Source of the DNA: Ipomoea triloba
Taxonomy: Eukaryota > Streptophyta > Magnoliopsida > Solanales > Convolvulaceae
Direction: 5' to 3'
NCBI RefSeq assembly: GCF_003576645.1
Contig: NC_044916.1
Location: forward strand, 15,720,562-15,784,561
DNA: 64,000 nucleotides
Shown here: positions 37,184 to 47,757 of the stretch, one piece after another
Layout: each line of letters starts with the position of its first letter
Numbering within the stretch: the first letter of the stretch is position 1
The notes under the pieces: generated by a model
The model's input: the letters and a program-made list of their open reading frames with translations, nothing else
What the model was told of the DNA's origin: nothing
The model's database searches: none
Position numbers and translations under genes: made by a program

Positions 37184-38145
37184 GAATCATTACCCGGCCG
37201 GACACGGGTTTTTAAAATGGATTCCAAAATGTTGTGAAAAAAAAAACCGGTCAAAACAAGCAACCACGGGTGTTGAAGTGGTATTGTAGGAAAAAGCTAA
37301 CACTCCTCTCCATGAGGAGTGTTAGCTTTTAATATTTTTTTACTCCCGGTAATCATTACTTTAAATCATTAGTTAAAAAGATAATGATTAGCTTAAATGA
37401 TTAGTTAAAAAGATAATGATTAGTGTAATGATTATGTAGCTTTAAATGATTAGTAAAAAGGTAATGATTAGTTAGTAGAATGATTAGATATTAATGATTA
37501 ATTAATGATTAGATGGTTAATTGATTAGTTGTATGATTTTTTTAATTATTTGGATTGATGGTAATAAAATTATTATTTTGTCATACTTGTGCAATAATTA
37601 TTATTGTGAGTTAAAGATAAGATAGTAACGCTAAAACTTGTACGATAAATTTCGGTTTTAAATTACTACAATTCAACATATTTAATATACATTTGTAAAA
37701 TAAAATAAAGCACCGCTGTCGTCCAAAAATTTAGTGGTGTTCCCTGCAAGTTAAGTTAATGAAGTCTTGTTAAAAACAATAAATTGAATGGCAATATAAA
37801 TTAGGGAAACTGCATATATGTTTGTACCCGGGGTGGTAATGTCGCGAACCAATTCCACATAATGTCGGGCGGCCGCGCCTCGTTGATTGCCGTCGTCGTT
37901 GTTGTTGGACCGGCTGAGGAAGAAACTCATCCATTGTCGGTTATTGCAATTGCCTACCACCTTGATCGGATGACTCTCCCCTGTGAAGGTCCTGTATTGG
38001 GTGGCTTGAAGGCATATTGTTGTATGTAGGACGAGGTTCATAATTATGCATGTGAGGTTGGGGTTGTTGATAGGATGACCCAGGTTGGGTGGGGTCGTAC
38101 ACTGCACTCGCTGGGGTCGTATAATTTTGATATTGAAATGAAGAT
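37184..38145. repeat. Left terminal inverted arm of the composite MULE
   Basis: Includes a perfect hairpin AAAGCTAACACTCCTC...GAGGAGTGTTAGCTTT (37293-37330), a cluster of ATGATTAG motifs (37381-37512), and the C-terminal coding end of the plant mobile domain gene. Matches 47758-48706 in reverse. Confidence 0.85.
37381..37512 (+). repeat. Cluster of ATGATTAG motifs in the left MULE arm
   Basis: At least seven exact ATGATTAG copies in about 130 bp, plus near copies (TTGATTAG, ATGATTAA, ATGATTAT), mostly in one orientation. The inverted right arm has the complement cluster (CTAATCAT, 48375-48510), and the truncated third copy has another (47385-47510). Confidence 0.85.
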
Positions 38146-40225
38146 GGAGCGAATGAAACAACCCCATATGATGAGTACTCCCCAAACTGGGTAGTAGGTG
38201 GGGCACCATATGAACTACTAGTAGTATGGGTACCATACGAACCAGTAGAAGGGCCCGACTCATCCTCGTCAAAAGAGGAATTCATCGTAACGGGCAACAG
38301 ATTGTCCCTCCTACCACAGTCATCCATACCCTCATCCTCATCATCTCCCCCTTCATTAGCTTGACCGATCCATGCATTTCCCTCAGCCTGGACGCCTTGA
38401 TGCATAACACGGCCACGCCCACGCCTACCGCCTTGTCCCGCACGCCCCCGCCGCTGCTCCCTATTGCGACGCAGACCCTGAATCGGTTCATCTGGGTTAG
38501 GTGCATTGTCAAGCATTTCATCAGTGACATAATCACAACGGTTGGATTAGTTTCACCTTCATCAATTGAGCGCCTCCCGGTAAGACTCAGGCTCCGCACC
38601 CCATATATCTAAGCCACAAAAAATATATAACACATCAAAATCGTAACATAATAATCTTAAACACAAGAATATTTAAAAACAACACATACTAGCCACTTCA
38701 GTATAAGCGGCGGACAGTGACTGATAACCCTCACGTACAGAATGTGCAGGATTACCAATGATGCGGCGCCCACACTGGTGGTACCACCTCAGGTAGGCAT
38801 AGCTTACACTATGTTGACCCTGGGGCACTTGCATTTAGACCACACGGTTCGGTGCATCAACGTAGGCTTGCACATAATCCATATGTTTGTCCAGCCAATT
38901 TGAAATATATCTCCCTGACCGTCCGTCCAAATCGTGCAAGTCCTTACGGAATTGCACTGGATGAGGTACGTCTTGAAATCCATGAAATTGTTTGCAGAAG
39001 CGGTCAGGGAAATGATATTCAACGACATAATAAAATATGAGTGGTACTTCTGCAGTCCATATTTCTTCACCCGCCTTGCAATAGTCGGGCAAAATTGCCA
39101 TAACTTCGTCGTACGGGGTGAACACAAACTTCAAAAAAACGTAATGATATTTGTTATGTAATCTAAAATCGCAATATAATATCATAGTATAAATTAAACG
39201 GTATAGAAACTTACGTTGCGTTCGTATGTACGATCTAATTGGTCTCGATATGCTCGGACAACGTGTGCGGTCACATTGGAACAACCATGTGAACAGACCC
39301 ACCTACAGTTGCAAATACAAACTTAAGTTAAGGAAACACTAGATTATCAAATATAAATCGATTAACGTATTTAATACTACTAACCTCGCGCTGAGCGGCA
39401 AATCGCCCAACGTCTCCACAGGTAAAACACCTTGTGGCCTAACCATGGGCAACCGCTCCCATGCCCATAACTGTAATAGAACCATGCAGCCGCATACTGT
39501 TGCAGTATTGTAGTTAGAACCCCGGCATAGCGCTCTGTACAGATACGCTAATACTGCCGAACCCCAACTATACGTACCGCACTCTTCAAAATTATTTATG
39601 ATATGTAAAAAAGAACACTTTACATCTCTTTTTGTTGTCTCGGAGAAAAAAATCCTCCTAATAAATGAAAAATTAACCGCCGCGTTGCGAATTCAACCTC
39701 TAAATCTGTGCTCTGAACGGTTAATTCTCCGACTTCAGGTATAGCACTAGACAAAATTTTATTTCCTCTAATTGAAGCTAAAGGCGGAGTAAAACCTAAA
39801 AGTTCAGTACATAGGCCCTGCCAATACTGTGGGTCAGCTCGGTCTTGTAGTGCGATTACAGGAAAACCTGTAACCCTCAAACCAAATAACACTTCAACGT
39901 CTTGAAGTGTTATGCCCACCTCGCCGAAGGGCATATGAAATGCATGGACCTCAGGACGCCACCGCTCTAAAAGAGCTGAAATAAGTCCATGGTCTACTTG
40001 CATTGATGCAATTGTAGAAACACCATAAAACCCCGCCTGTCGCAAGTGTTGTATCATTTTGGGATCACGGGCATGTCTGTTTCGTGCACTCATATCATAA
40101 CGAGCATATTGAACGACAGCATCATAATCCACATCGGTCCATACTGCTCGCGATCTATGGGTACTTTGACAAACTAAAACTGATGGATCTATAGGTCCCG
40201 GATGAAAAGCACCTTGTCTTGCCAT
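37861..40225 (-). pseudogene. Transposon-borne plant mobile domain (PMD/MAIN-like) gene, disrupted
   Basis: Exons deduced on the minus strand: 40225-39385, 39302-39215, 39128-38690, and 38608 to about 37861. The first starts MARQGAFHPGPIDPS and holds PMD landmarks (HAFHMPFGEVGITLQDVEVL, then SWGSAVLAYLYR in another frame). PMD proteins resemble Arabidopsis MAIN/MAIL1 and also occur in MULEs and gypsy elements. Breaks: a 1-base indel in a run of seven T's (39642-39654); an in-frame TAA at 38835-38837; a stop-rich 24-base stretch near 38530-38560; and a TAA near 37941-37943 where the right arm has TTA. The C-terminus is Gly/Arg-rich, then Tyr/Gln/Pro-rich, likely disordered. Confidence 0.75.
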
Positions 40226-40289
40226 ATCTCTAAAAAATTATTATATAAAACAATTACAATATGTTACAAATATATGAATATGAAAACAG

Positions 40290-40600
40290 ATGTAGCATTT
40301 TCCATTTAAAAAAAAAAAATTCGAATACTACCACGGGACTTAATCTCCTGTGGTAGGTTTCTAAAAAAAAATTACAATAATTTCAAAAATTGAAAAATGC
40401 TACAACGGGCCTATATATACACGTTAAATGAAAAATTACAATAATTTCAAAAATTACAATATTCACGTGAAAAATTGAAAAATTACAATAATTTCAAAAA
40501 TCCCTAAAAAAAAAAATTTCACGTTAAATGAAATGTACAGTATATATATATATATATATATTCTTTTATTACTACCACGGCGCATGGTAGTCTAACTTAT
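40290..40600. repeat. Hairpin-forming CCACGGG / CTACAACGGG motifs upstream of the PMD gene
   Basis: Contains CTACCACGGGACTTAATCTC...GTGGTAG (40328-40360), a half motif GCTACAACGGGCC, and CTACCACGGCGCATGGTAG (40573-40592). The same hairpin families recur at 41555-41665 and 46618-47015. A (TA)n tract lies at 40541-40561. Confidence 0.65.
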
Positions 40601-40909
40601 TATTTTTTTTTTAATTTTATGTAGTTTTTGGCTACGCATGTTTTTTTTGAATTGTATGTAGTTTTTGGCTAAGCATGAAACGTAGATTAAAATATGTCAT
40701 GTACGCTTTCTAAGCAACAAACTCAGGACCATATTGAATCACAGCAACCCAACAGGTACTAAAGGATAATGATCATCATTCAACTTCAAATGCATTAAAG
40801 CTAGGGGCTATCTTTGAAAATATATAATACACATTATGCTAACAAACATGGTATATTGGTGAAAAATATAGCTGTAGTTGCATTCTTTGTTACACCTAAT
40901 ATATTTAAA

Positions 40910-41456
40910 GGAGTTAATACCCAATATAGTCCTCGACTATAGTGGTTTTACTCAATTTAGTCCTAAATGACTTTTTGTACTCAATTTAGTCCTCGACTTT
41001 GATGATTTTACTCAATTTAATCCTTTGTTAAAAATTCGGTTGGTGAACGGCTAGAAATAGGGTCCTAATGATAATTTCTCATCCTTCATCTCATTTGGGA
41101 TGATTCCTCTTCTTCCCCCTATTAAGATCCAAGTAGAAATATAAATCTTTGTAACCAAATATTTATTTACTCTGTATTTATTTATTTATTTAGCGTTGAA
41201 GTTTGATTTGGTACGAAATTTTGCATTTCTGCGTGAATCTTAATAAGGGGAAGAAGAAGGAATAATCCCAAATGGGATGAAGGATGAGAAATTACCATTA
41301 AGACCCTATTTCTAACCGTTCACTAACAGAATTTTTAACAAAGGACTAAATTGAGTAAAATCATCAAAGTCGAGGACTAAATTGAGCACAAAAAGTCATT
41401 TAGGACTAAATTAAGTAAAACCACTATAGTCGAGGACTATATTGGGTATTAACTCT
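40910..41456. mobile_element. MULE-type MITE with 9-bp target duplication
   Basis: The ends are GGAGTTAATACCCAATATAG and the complementary CTATATTGGGTATTAACTCT, with long inverted arms of about 200 bp. The 9-bp ATATTTAAA stands on both sides (40901-40909 and 41457-41465). It is 547 bp with no ORF. It is nested between the PMD and transposase genes. Confidence 0.8.
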
Positions 41457-41692
41457 ATATTTAAAGTGATGCTTTCAAGAGCATCAAGATCCTCCACTGC
41501 ATTATGTTCCTCATTTAGTTTCAGATATTTCCGTGTTTTCTCTAAAAAAAAAATCGAAAATGCTACAACAGGCATTGGTCACCCGTTGTAGCATTTAGTA
41601 TTTAAAAAAAAATTTCAAATACTACCACGTGCCTTAATCGCCCGTGGTAGGTTTGTATAAAAAAAAAATTCACAATAATCAATGTAACACCC

Positions 41693-42742
41693 CAATTTTC
41701 AACTCTTACATTTATTACAAAATCCGTAATAAAACGCTGTGGAAGCTTACATCTTATCAGCAGAAAATTGGGTGCTACCGCCACACCTAGAGTGAATTCT
41801 ATTACCTCTTTAACAACCTCCACTCTAAGTGCACAGGCTAAACTTGCAACATCAATATGCAACATCAACATCAAACTTAATACATATGGAAATATTTCTT
41901 CCAGGGTGTCTATTCTAGGATAGAGTAGACCTCAACATGTACCTCCATCCTATTCAGAGCTCATCGGGCTACAAGGGCCCACGCTACACTGCATCTAATA
42001 AGGAAAACACATCGAAGTGTAGTTAGCACGACGGCTAAGTAAGGGAATCCATTGTCACTTAAAAGTAGACAAAGGTTTGAAAACATAAATAATTTGGAAG
42101 TTCGTAAAGTTTTTACCCATGATTTGAAAACCTACCTACAACCAAATGATTCACAGATAGTATAGTAGCGTATATAAGTTAAATCATGTAAAGTTTTCTC
42201 AAATAAGAATAATGGCATAACTGCCGCTCAAAATCATTTTCATGTCTTTCAGACGAATTTGCATACCTTCTCATTTCCAGGAATTTCATCATTTTCACGA
42301 TACACGCATGAATTTTCACAACCATACTTGACATCTTCACAATATCCCATTTCTCAGACATCACTCGACTAGTTTCTTGGAACTAGTATCACATATCTCA
42401 TCATAGTCATTGATTCAACCATTACTTGTGAAAACTCGATTTAGTTTCATTTCAAAGTATGAGGCCTTATAGGAAATGTTGAATATTCCATGTCGTTGTC
42501 CGATTGAACCTGGAACATGGGCTTGCGGTCATTACCCAAGTTCTCTTCTCGGTCCCTTGGATGATGGTTCATTAGAATGGCCCCTAGTGTGGCCCCGCCT
42601 AGGTCCATTAAAATGACACCAACCCGGAGACGACGGAGTCAATACGCTTAAGTGTGCACACCCCCACAGTCTAGCCATACATGAGTGACGTAGAGACTCG
42701 GCGAATAGACTTCGCCTAAGTACGAATACAACCGTACATATT
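41693..42742 (-). mobile_element. Antisense gypsy-type LTR fragment (copy B) inside the MULE
   Basis: The plus strand starts TGTAACACCCCAATTTTC, the complement of a gypsy LTR end, and shares about 190 bp with copy A at 11900. It runs up to the transposase ORF, so it probably removed or displaced that gene's 5' part. The right boundary is approximate. Confidence 0.6.
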
Positions 42743-42745
42743 TCA

Positions 42746-44164
42746 ATGACAACCTTCGGTAATTATAGCCCGAGGTGGTACGCACGTCAGAAGTGCATTG
42801 AAAGCATCTATGGCGACTTCAAAGAATCGTACACGGAGCTTCCAAAATTCTTGCAAATGCTGAAGGCAGCTAACCCGGGTACGATTGTTGAGTTAAAATT
42901 GAATCCCCACAGAGAAGGTCATAACCATGGGCATTTTTTGTATGCATTCTGGGCTTTCAAGCCCGCAATTGACGGTTTTCGGTTTTGCCTTCCTGTTATT
43001 GCCGTTAACGATACACATCTGTACGGCAAATACAAGGGCCATCTCCTATTAGCGGTCGGCACGAATGCTAACAAGGAGATTTACCCTCTGGCCTACTCCA
43101 TTGTTGACTCTGAAAACACGGCTAGTTGGACCTGGTTTCTCAAACGACTAGCAAGACATGTCTTTTCTAATCTTCCTTCCATTTGCATCATTTCGGATAA
43201 ACACGCCGGGATCGACTCGGCATATAATAAATTTCCTGAATTACAAAGCAGTCGAGTCAAGCGACGTTTTTGTTTGAGACACATACGAAGTAATGTGATG
43301 ACCAGGTTCAAACATCCCAGATTGAAGGCATTGGTATGGGAAGCAGGTACTGCAGTTACCAAAAGCAAATTTTGTTCGTCAATGCAAAGCATCCAACAAT
43401 ACTGGCCAGATGCACACAACTATTTATCTACAATCGACTCCGAAGGTTGGGCCTTGTCCTATGATGGTGGTCACCGGTATGGTATAATGACAACTAATTC
43501 GTCTGAATCATTTAATGATTCTTTAAAGGGTTGTCGAATGCTACCGGTTACGGCAATAGTAAGACATACTTTCCACAAGTTATGCATAATGTTTGCCGAC
43601 AGACGTACATCGGCCCAAAGAATGGAAGCTGCTGGGATGCGTTGGCCAACGAATATTTGCAACGAGCTGAAGAAAAGAGAACAACTATCCAACAATGCAA
43701 GCATTCAACGATTTAATGACGCAACTGGATTGTACGTCGTTGCTCTTCAGTCAGGATACATTGCCCAAGGTTCCGAAACTTATGTCCAGGTAAACTTGAC
43801 CAACCGTATGTGTAAATGCGGATCCTGGAAGATTGATGGATTGCCATGTGCACATGTCATAGCAGTGTGTAAATATCGAAGGGAAGTCTACGACTTGTTC
43901 GTGGCAAAAGAATTCTCTATCGATAATTACAAAACGAGCTATGCAGCTGATTTCTTTCCACTAGACTCAGATATAGAGTGGACAAATCAGGTCACATGCC
44001 ACGAACCAATTAACGGCACACGTCAAAACAATCGAGGACAACGACAAACACGTCGGTTTCCAAATGAAATGGACTTTGGAACTTCTAATGCTAGAAGGCG
44101 ATGTAAATATTGTCAAAGTCGAACACATAGTTCGACACAATGTCCTTCTTTGAATAACCAATAG
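42746..44164 (+). CDS. MULE (MuDR-type) transposase, N-terminally truncated
   Basis: The protein would cut and join the ends of the Mutator-like element. The 472 visible residues cover the MULE DDE domain, a SWIM zinc finger and a zinc knuckle. The second catalytic Asp is in IISDKHAGI (~150) and the Glu in TTNSSESFN (~254). At the first catalytic site the usual D-G-T-H-L-Y-G is N-D-T-H-L-Y-G (~86-89), so the catalytic Asp appears replaced by Asn with an Asp one place along. The SWIM finger is CKCGSWKIDGLPCAH (~355-369). The C-terminal knuckle is CKYCQSRTHSSTQC (~452-465). MuDR-type enzymes normally have about 200-300 more N-terminal residues. Here that region is replaced by an LTR fragment. 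The ATG at 42746 is simply the first in frame. Confidence 0.85.
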   Translation: MTTFGNYSPRWYARQKCIESIYGDFKESYTELPKFLQMLKAANPGTIVELKLNPHREGHNHGHFLYAFWAFKPAIDGFRFCLPVIAVNDTHLYGKYKGHLLLAVGTNANKEIYPLAYSIVDSENTASWTWFLKRLARHVFSNLPSICIISDKHAGIDSAYNKFPELQSSRVKRRFCLRHIRSNVMTRFKHPRLKALVWEAGTAVTKSKFCSSMQSIQQYWPDAHNYLSTIDSEGWALSYDGGHRYGIMTTNSSESFNDSLKGCRMLPVTAIVRHTFHKLCIMFADRRTSAQRMEAAGMRWPTNICNELKKREQLSNNASIQRFNDATGLYVVALQSGYIAQGSETYVQVNLTNRMCKCGSWKIDGLPCAHVIAVCKYRREVYDLFVAKEFSIDNYKTSYAADFFPLDSDIEWTNQVTCHEPINGTRQNNRGQRQTRRFPNEMDFGTSNARRRCKYCQSRTHSSTQCPSLNNQ

Positions 44165-44782
44165 CATGTAATAATTGTTTGCATTCTATTATTTAAAAAA
44201 AAAAAAATTCGACCCATAGTAGTTCACATTAATTTTACTAGTATAAAGTAATTTTTTTCGAAAAATACTTTCAAAAAATTTTAACTTTAATCCCACAAAA
44301 TAGAACAAATATTCAACTCATAGCATACTATGATACTCATAAAAGTATAAATTAACATCAAAAAATCATAGTTAACATGCTAATCTTAACAATTTGTTAA
44401 ATTGATTTCTCCTGTGAATTAATAGCTGTGGTTTTTTTTCTTTTGTGAATAAAAGAGTGCCCTAGTGAATTGAAATTGTACCTGAGCAATAAATGAAGAT
44501 TTGTTTTATTATAAAGTAGAGGAGTCTAGGATTTGATTAATGATGGAAACAACCCACCTTGCACTACACGTACGGAAACAAATTAAAAAAGTCACATAAA
44601 AGAATGAATTTTCAGTCTGATTGATTTTCAAACTGAAAAGATATTGACAAGGCCTTAGGTAAAATTTTATACTCAATCTTTCACTTATAAAATACTCACG
44701 AATCTTTCACAAGCATTTGTTCATCTCTCCAACACAATTTCGTACTGATTTTTTTTGTCCCACATATTTTTAATACTTCAAT
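44165..44782. promoter_or_regulatory. Spacer between the transposase and the B3-like gene
   Basis: AT-rich, no ORF. It should hold the transposase 3' end and the promoter of the gene starting at 44783-44789. I see no specific motif. Confidence 0.35.
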
Positions 44783-46248
44783 TTGAAAATGGATGTATTT
44801 GTAGATTACACAACCTATTATCGCCGTCCTACCAGATGTTGCATTCCCAAAAGTTATGAACTTACGCGTTATCATGCAATAACCCGCGCAGGGAGGCCTA
44901 TTATGTATGCATATGTGAGGCATACCATAGGATCAAATGTATATTGGTGTTATCCAAGTCTGGGATGGATTGAATATTTACGAATGTTGGGTTTAGATGC
45001 GCCGGAAACAACGATCTTTCCAAACGAGATAGAGGCGCAAGAATATACTACGATCATCTTCCTTACTCTGCAATTAATTAATTATCCTTGTCGTAAGTGA
45101 TTTTGTATTTGTAGATTTTTTTTAAGTCTATCATTTAGAACTATCCATTTACTATATAACGTGTTCATTGATGTTCTTCATTCTTTTTACTAGCTTGCAA
45201 TAATCAAATACATTTGCCTGATGTTAGTGAATGCACTATTACGTGGTTCTCCATTCAAATCGACCCTTCGACTATTGCGGTATAAGAATCTAATTTTTGT
45301 GTTATATATTTAAAATTTTTAATACATTCAAATCAATTCGTCGATACCGATCTTACCTATTCTATTTTTTTTTTCATCAGCTGAAAATTCCCGATTGTAT
45401 GCATCGTCATCTAATGCAACATTTCACAACAAAAGCAATTTTGTTGCATTACAGTGTGGCAGTTGACGTTTCAGTCGAAAATATGCACTTTAAATCTGGC
45501 ATTTCTTATTTCCTGATTGAAAATCATTTATTTCCTGGAGACATTGTGGTTTTTCGACATCTGGGTTTTTTAAGTTTCAAACTTTCTTCTATAAGGGCTC
45601 CACCTACAAGCCGCGGAGAAAATTTAATCAATATGGCCCATCCGTTAGCAATCGTCTAATTGAAATCGGTAACATAACACTATATTTCATAAAACTATAT
45701 GTTATATTTATTTTTAACTACATATATTAATCGTAATTTCTCTAAATATTAGGACAAATAAGTTTGAGCGCAAGATCTTCAATACCACCAACATTTGAGT
45801 TTGAGCAGCTAGAGCGATGTAATTCTTTGTATACAGATTTCTGTACATTTGGAGCGGTAAGAACATTGTATACATTTACTAACCGATTCCAACGATATCA
45901 CTACTTACCGGCATCTTCTTATTCCATCTGTAGCATGATCGATTGTGTGAGTTTCTCAACGATGCTAATGTCTTAGACGGACGACTGCTTCAAATTATTG
46001 TCGGGGATAGAAAGCTACGGCTCTACTTCGATAAAACATTCTACATTGAACAGTGGGAGCAAATAACTAATCATTTTGATATTAAGGTGGATGATGATGT
46101 TGTATGCTTCAATATAAATGACAACGTCGTGCTCATGCTAGTTATTGGTAGATGTTATGTTGAGAATATTTATCCGTGGTCAATTACGTACACTATTAAT
46201 GATAATGTTTTCGGCGAATTTGAAATATTAAATTGGAGCAGTGAATAA
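44783..46248 (+). CDS. MULE-borne multi-exon gene, product resembles B3 DNA-binding domains
   Basis: Deduced exons: 44783-45092, 45194-45279, 45381-45668, about 45754-45857, and 45935-46248, each with plausible GT-AG borders. Exon 3 reads LKIPDCMHRHLMQHF...FKSGISYFLIENHLFPGD then VVFRHLGFLSFKL. This follows the B3 pattern (IP..M...L, GW-like turn, L..GD..VF...G...F). The last exon (LRLYFDKTFYIEQWEQI..., VDDDVVCFNINDNVV) and exon 1 (GWIEYLRMLGL) look similar but weaker. A frame slip near 45585-45600 is needed to reach the exon 3 donor without a stop, so an indel is possible there. The B3 call is by eye and not certain. If correct, the product is a nuclear DNA-binding protein carried by the element. 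Confidence 0.5.
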
Positions 46249-46345
46249 TACATATTATCTTTCTTTTTAACCTGTTACTATTGTCTCATCAGTACTCCCA
46301 ATCACTTAGTAAATATTATTATGTTATATAATTACAAATTCTTAA

Positions 46346-46480
46346 TCATTACCAACGAATCATCAATTAATTATTGCGTTACTTTAATCATTACCAACGA
46401 ATCATCAATTAATTATTGCGTTACTATCATCATTACCAACGAATCATCAATTAATTATTGCGTTACTATCTTATTTTTAA
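46346..46480 (+). repeat. 42-45-bp tandem repeat, three copies
   Basis: Unit core: AATCATTACCAACGAATCAT followed by CAATTAATTATTGCGTTACT. The three copies are nearly identical, indicating recent amplification. It lies just after the B3-like gene and is non-coding as far as I can see. Confidence 0.9.
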
Positions 46481-46617
46481 CTCACAATAATAATTATTCC
46501 AAAATTATAGGTGAAACATTGAGTACAAAATTTTACTCAAAATTTTACAAAATTTTATTTTTTTGCCGTGTTAGCTTTTTTGATTATTATTTCTTTTTTT
46601 TTTTAAAAAAAAAAAAA

Positions 46618-47015
46618 AAACCTACCACGGCCGATTAAGGCCCGTGGTAGTATTTCGAATTTTTTGAATTTTTTTAAAATGGAAAATGCTACAACGGGTG
46701 ACCATCACCCGTTGTAGCATTTTCTTATTATTTTAATTAAAAATACCTACCACGGGCGATTAAGGCCCGTGGTAGAATATGATTTTTTTTTTAAATTTTT
46801 AAATGCTACAACGGGTGACCATCACCCGTTGTAGCATTTTCTTATTATTTTAATTAAAAATTAAAAATACTTACCACGGGCGATTAAGGCCCGTGGTAGA
46901 ATTTGAATTTTTTTTATAAAAATTTTTAAATGCTACAACGGGTGACCAACGCCCGTTGTAGCATTTTCAGTTTATTTTAATAAAAAAAGTTACCACGGGT
47001 GACCAAGGCGCGTGT
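46618..47015. repeat. Tandem array of alternating hairpins (CCACGGG and CTACAACGGGTGA types)
   Basis: The ~125-bp unit holds hairpin 1, CTACCACGGGCG...GCCCGTGGTAG, and hairpin 2, GCTACAACGGGTGACC...TCACCCGTTGTAGC, joined by A/T-rich linkers. Three full units and part of a fourth are present. Related single hairpins are at 40290-40600 and 41555-41665. Confidence 0.85.
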
Positions 47016-47366
47016 AGCTTTTAATTTTTTAAAAAAAAAATATTTAAACATTATTTCGGTAAAAAATAAATTGCAGCCACGTAAAAAGCAGTAATTTGAT
47101 ATAAACTGTTTGGCATGATTTTTGTCTTTTTGGTACATAGGGTCTCAAGTTTCAAGTCTATCAAAAGTGATTGCAGTTTATCATATTTTGAATAATACAA
47201 TTATTAATTAATGACAGCGAATCTGAGTCCAACACAGCCTTATCCACCAACCGGAAGAAGTAGAAATAATTTGTAGTGGCCTAAATAAAAACGCGTATGA
47301 AATATGTTCAAATTTTTCTATAATTTTCGTTAACTAATCAAATTTTTCTATAATTTTCGTATACAA

Positions 47367-47690
47367 CTAATCAATTAACCATCTAATCATTAATTAATCA
47401 TTAATAACTAATCATTCTAATAACTAACTAATCATTACTTTTTTTTACTAATCATTTAAAGCTACATGATCATTACACTAATCATTATCTTTTTACAATC
47501 ATTACACTAATCACTATCTTTTTAACTAATTATTTAAATCTAATGATGATCGGAGTAAAAAAATATTAAAAGCTAACACTCCTCATGGAGAGGAGTGTTA
47601 GCTTTTTCCTACAACACCACATCAACACCCGTGGTTGCTTGTTTTGCCCGGTTTTTTTTTTTCACAACATTTTGGAATCCATTTTAAAAT
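47367..47690. repeat. Truncated third copy of the MULE terminal region
   Basis: Same orientation as the right arm. It carries the CTAATCAT motif cluster, the GCTAACACTCCTC hairpin and TTTTGGAATCCATTTTAAAA, then stops just short of the CCCGTGTCCGGCC end. Confidence 0.8.
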
Positions 47691-47698
47691 TCAGTGTT

Positions 47699-47757
47699 CG
47701 CATACTGTTGCAGTATTGTAGTTAGAACCCCGGCATAGCGCTCTGTACAGATACGCC
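47699..47757 (+). repeat. 59-bp filler copied from the PMD gene (39491-39549)
   Basis: CGCATACTGTTGCAGTATTG...ACAGATACGC is the same, in direct orientation, as PMD exon 1 sequence at 39491-39549. It joins the truncated third end to the right arm. Confidence 0.85.

Noticed and set aside
37751..38272. 173-codon minus-strand ORF
   Set aside because: Alternative frame of the PMD gene C-terminal exon.
46618..47015. CRISPR-like array
   Set aside because: Repeated hairpins with A/T linkers in a plant genome; no unique spacers and no cas genes.
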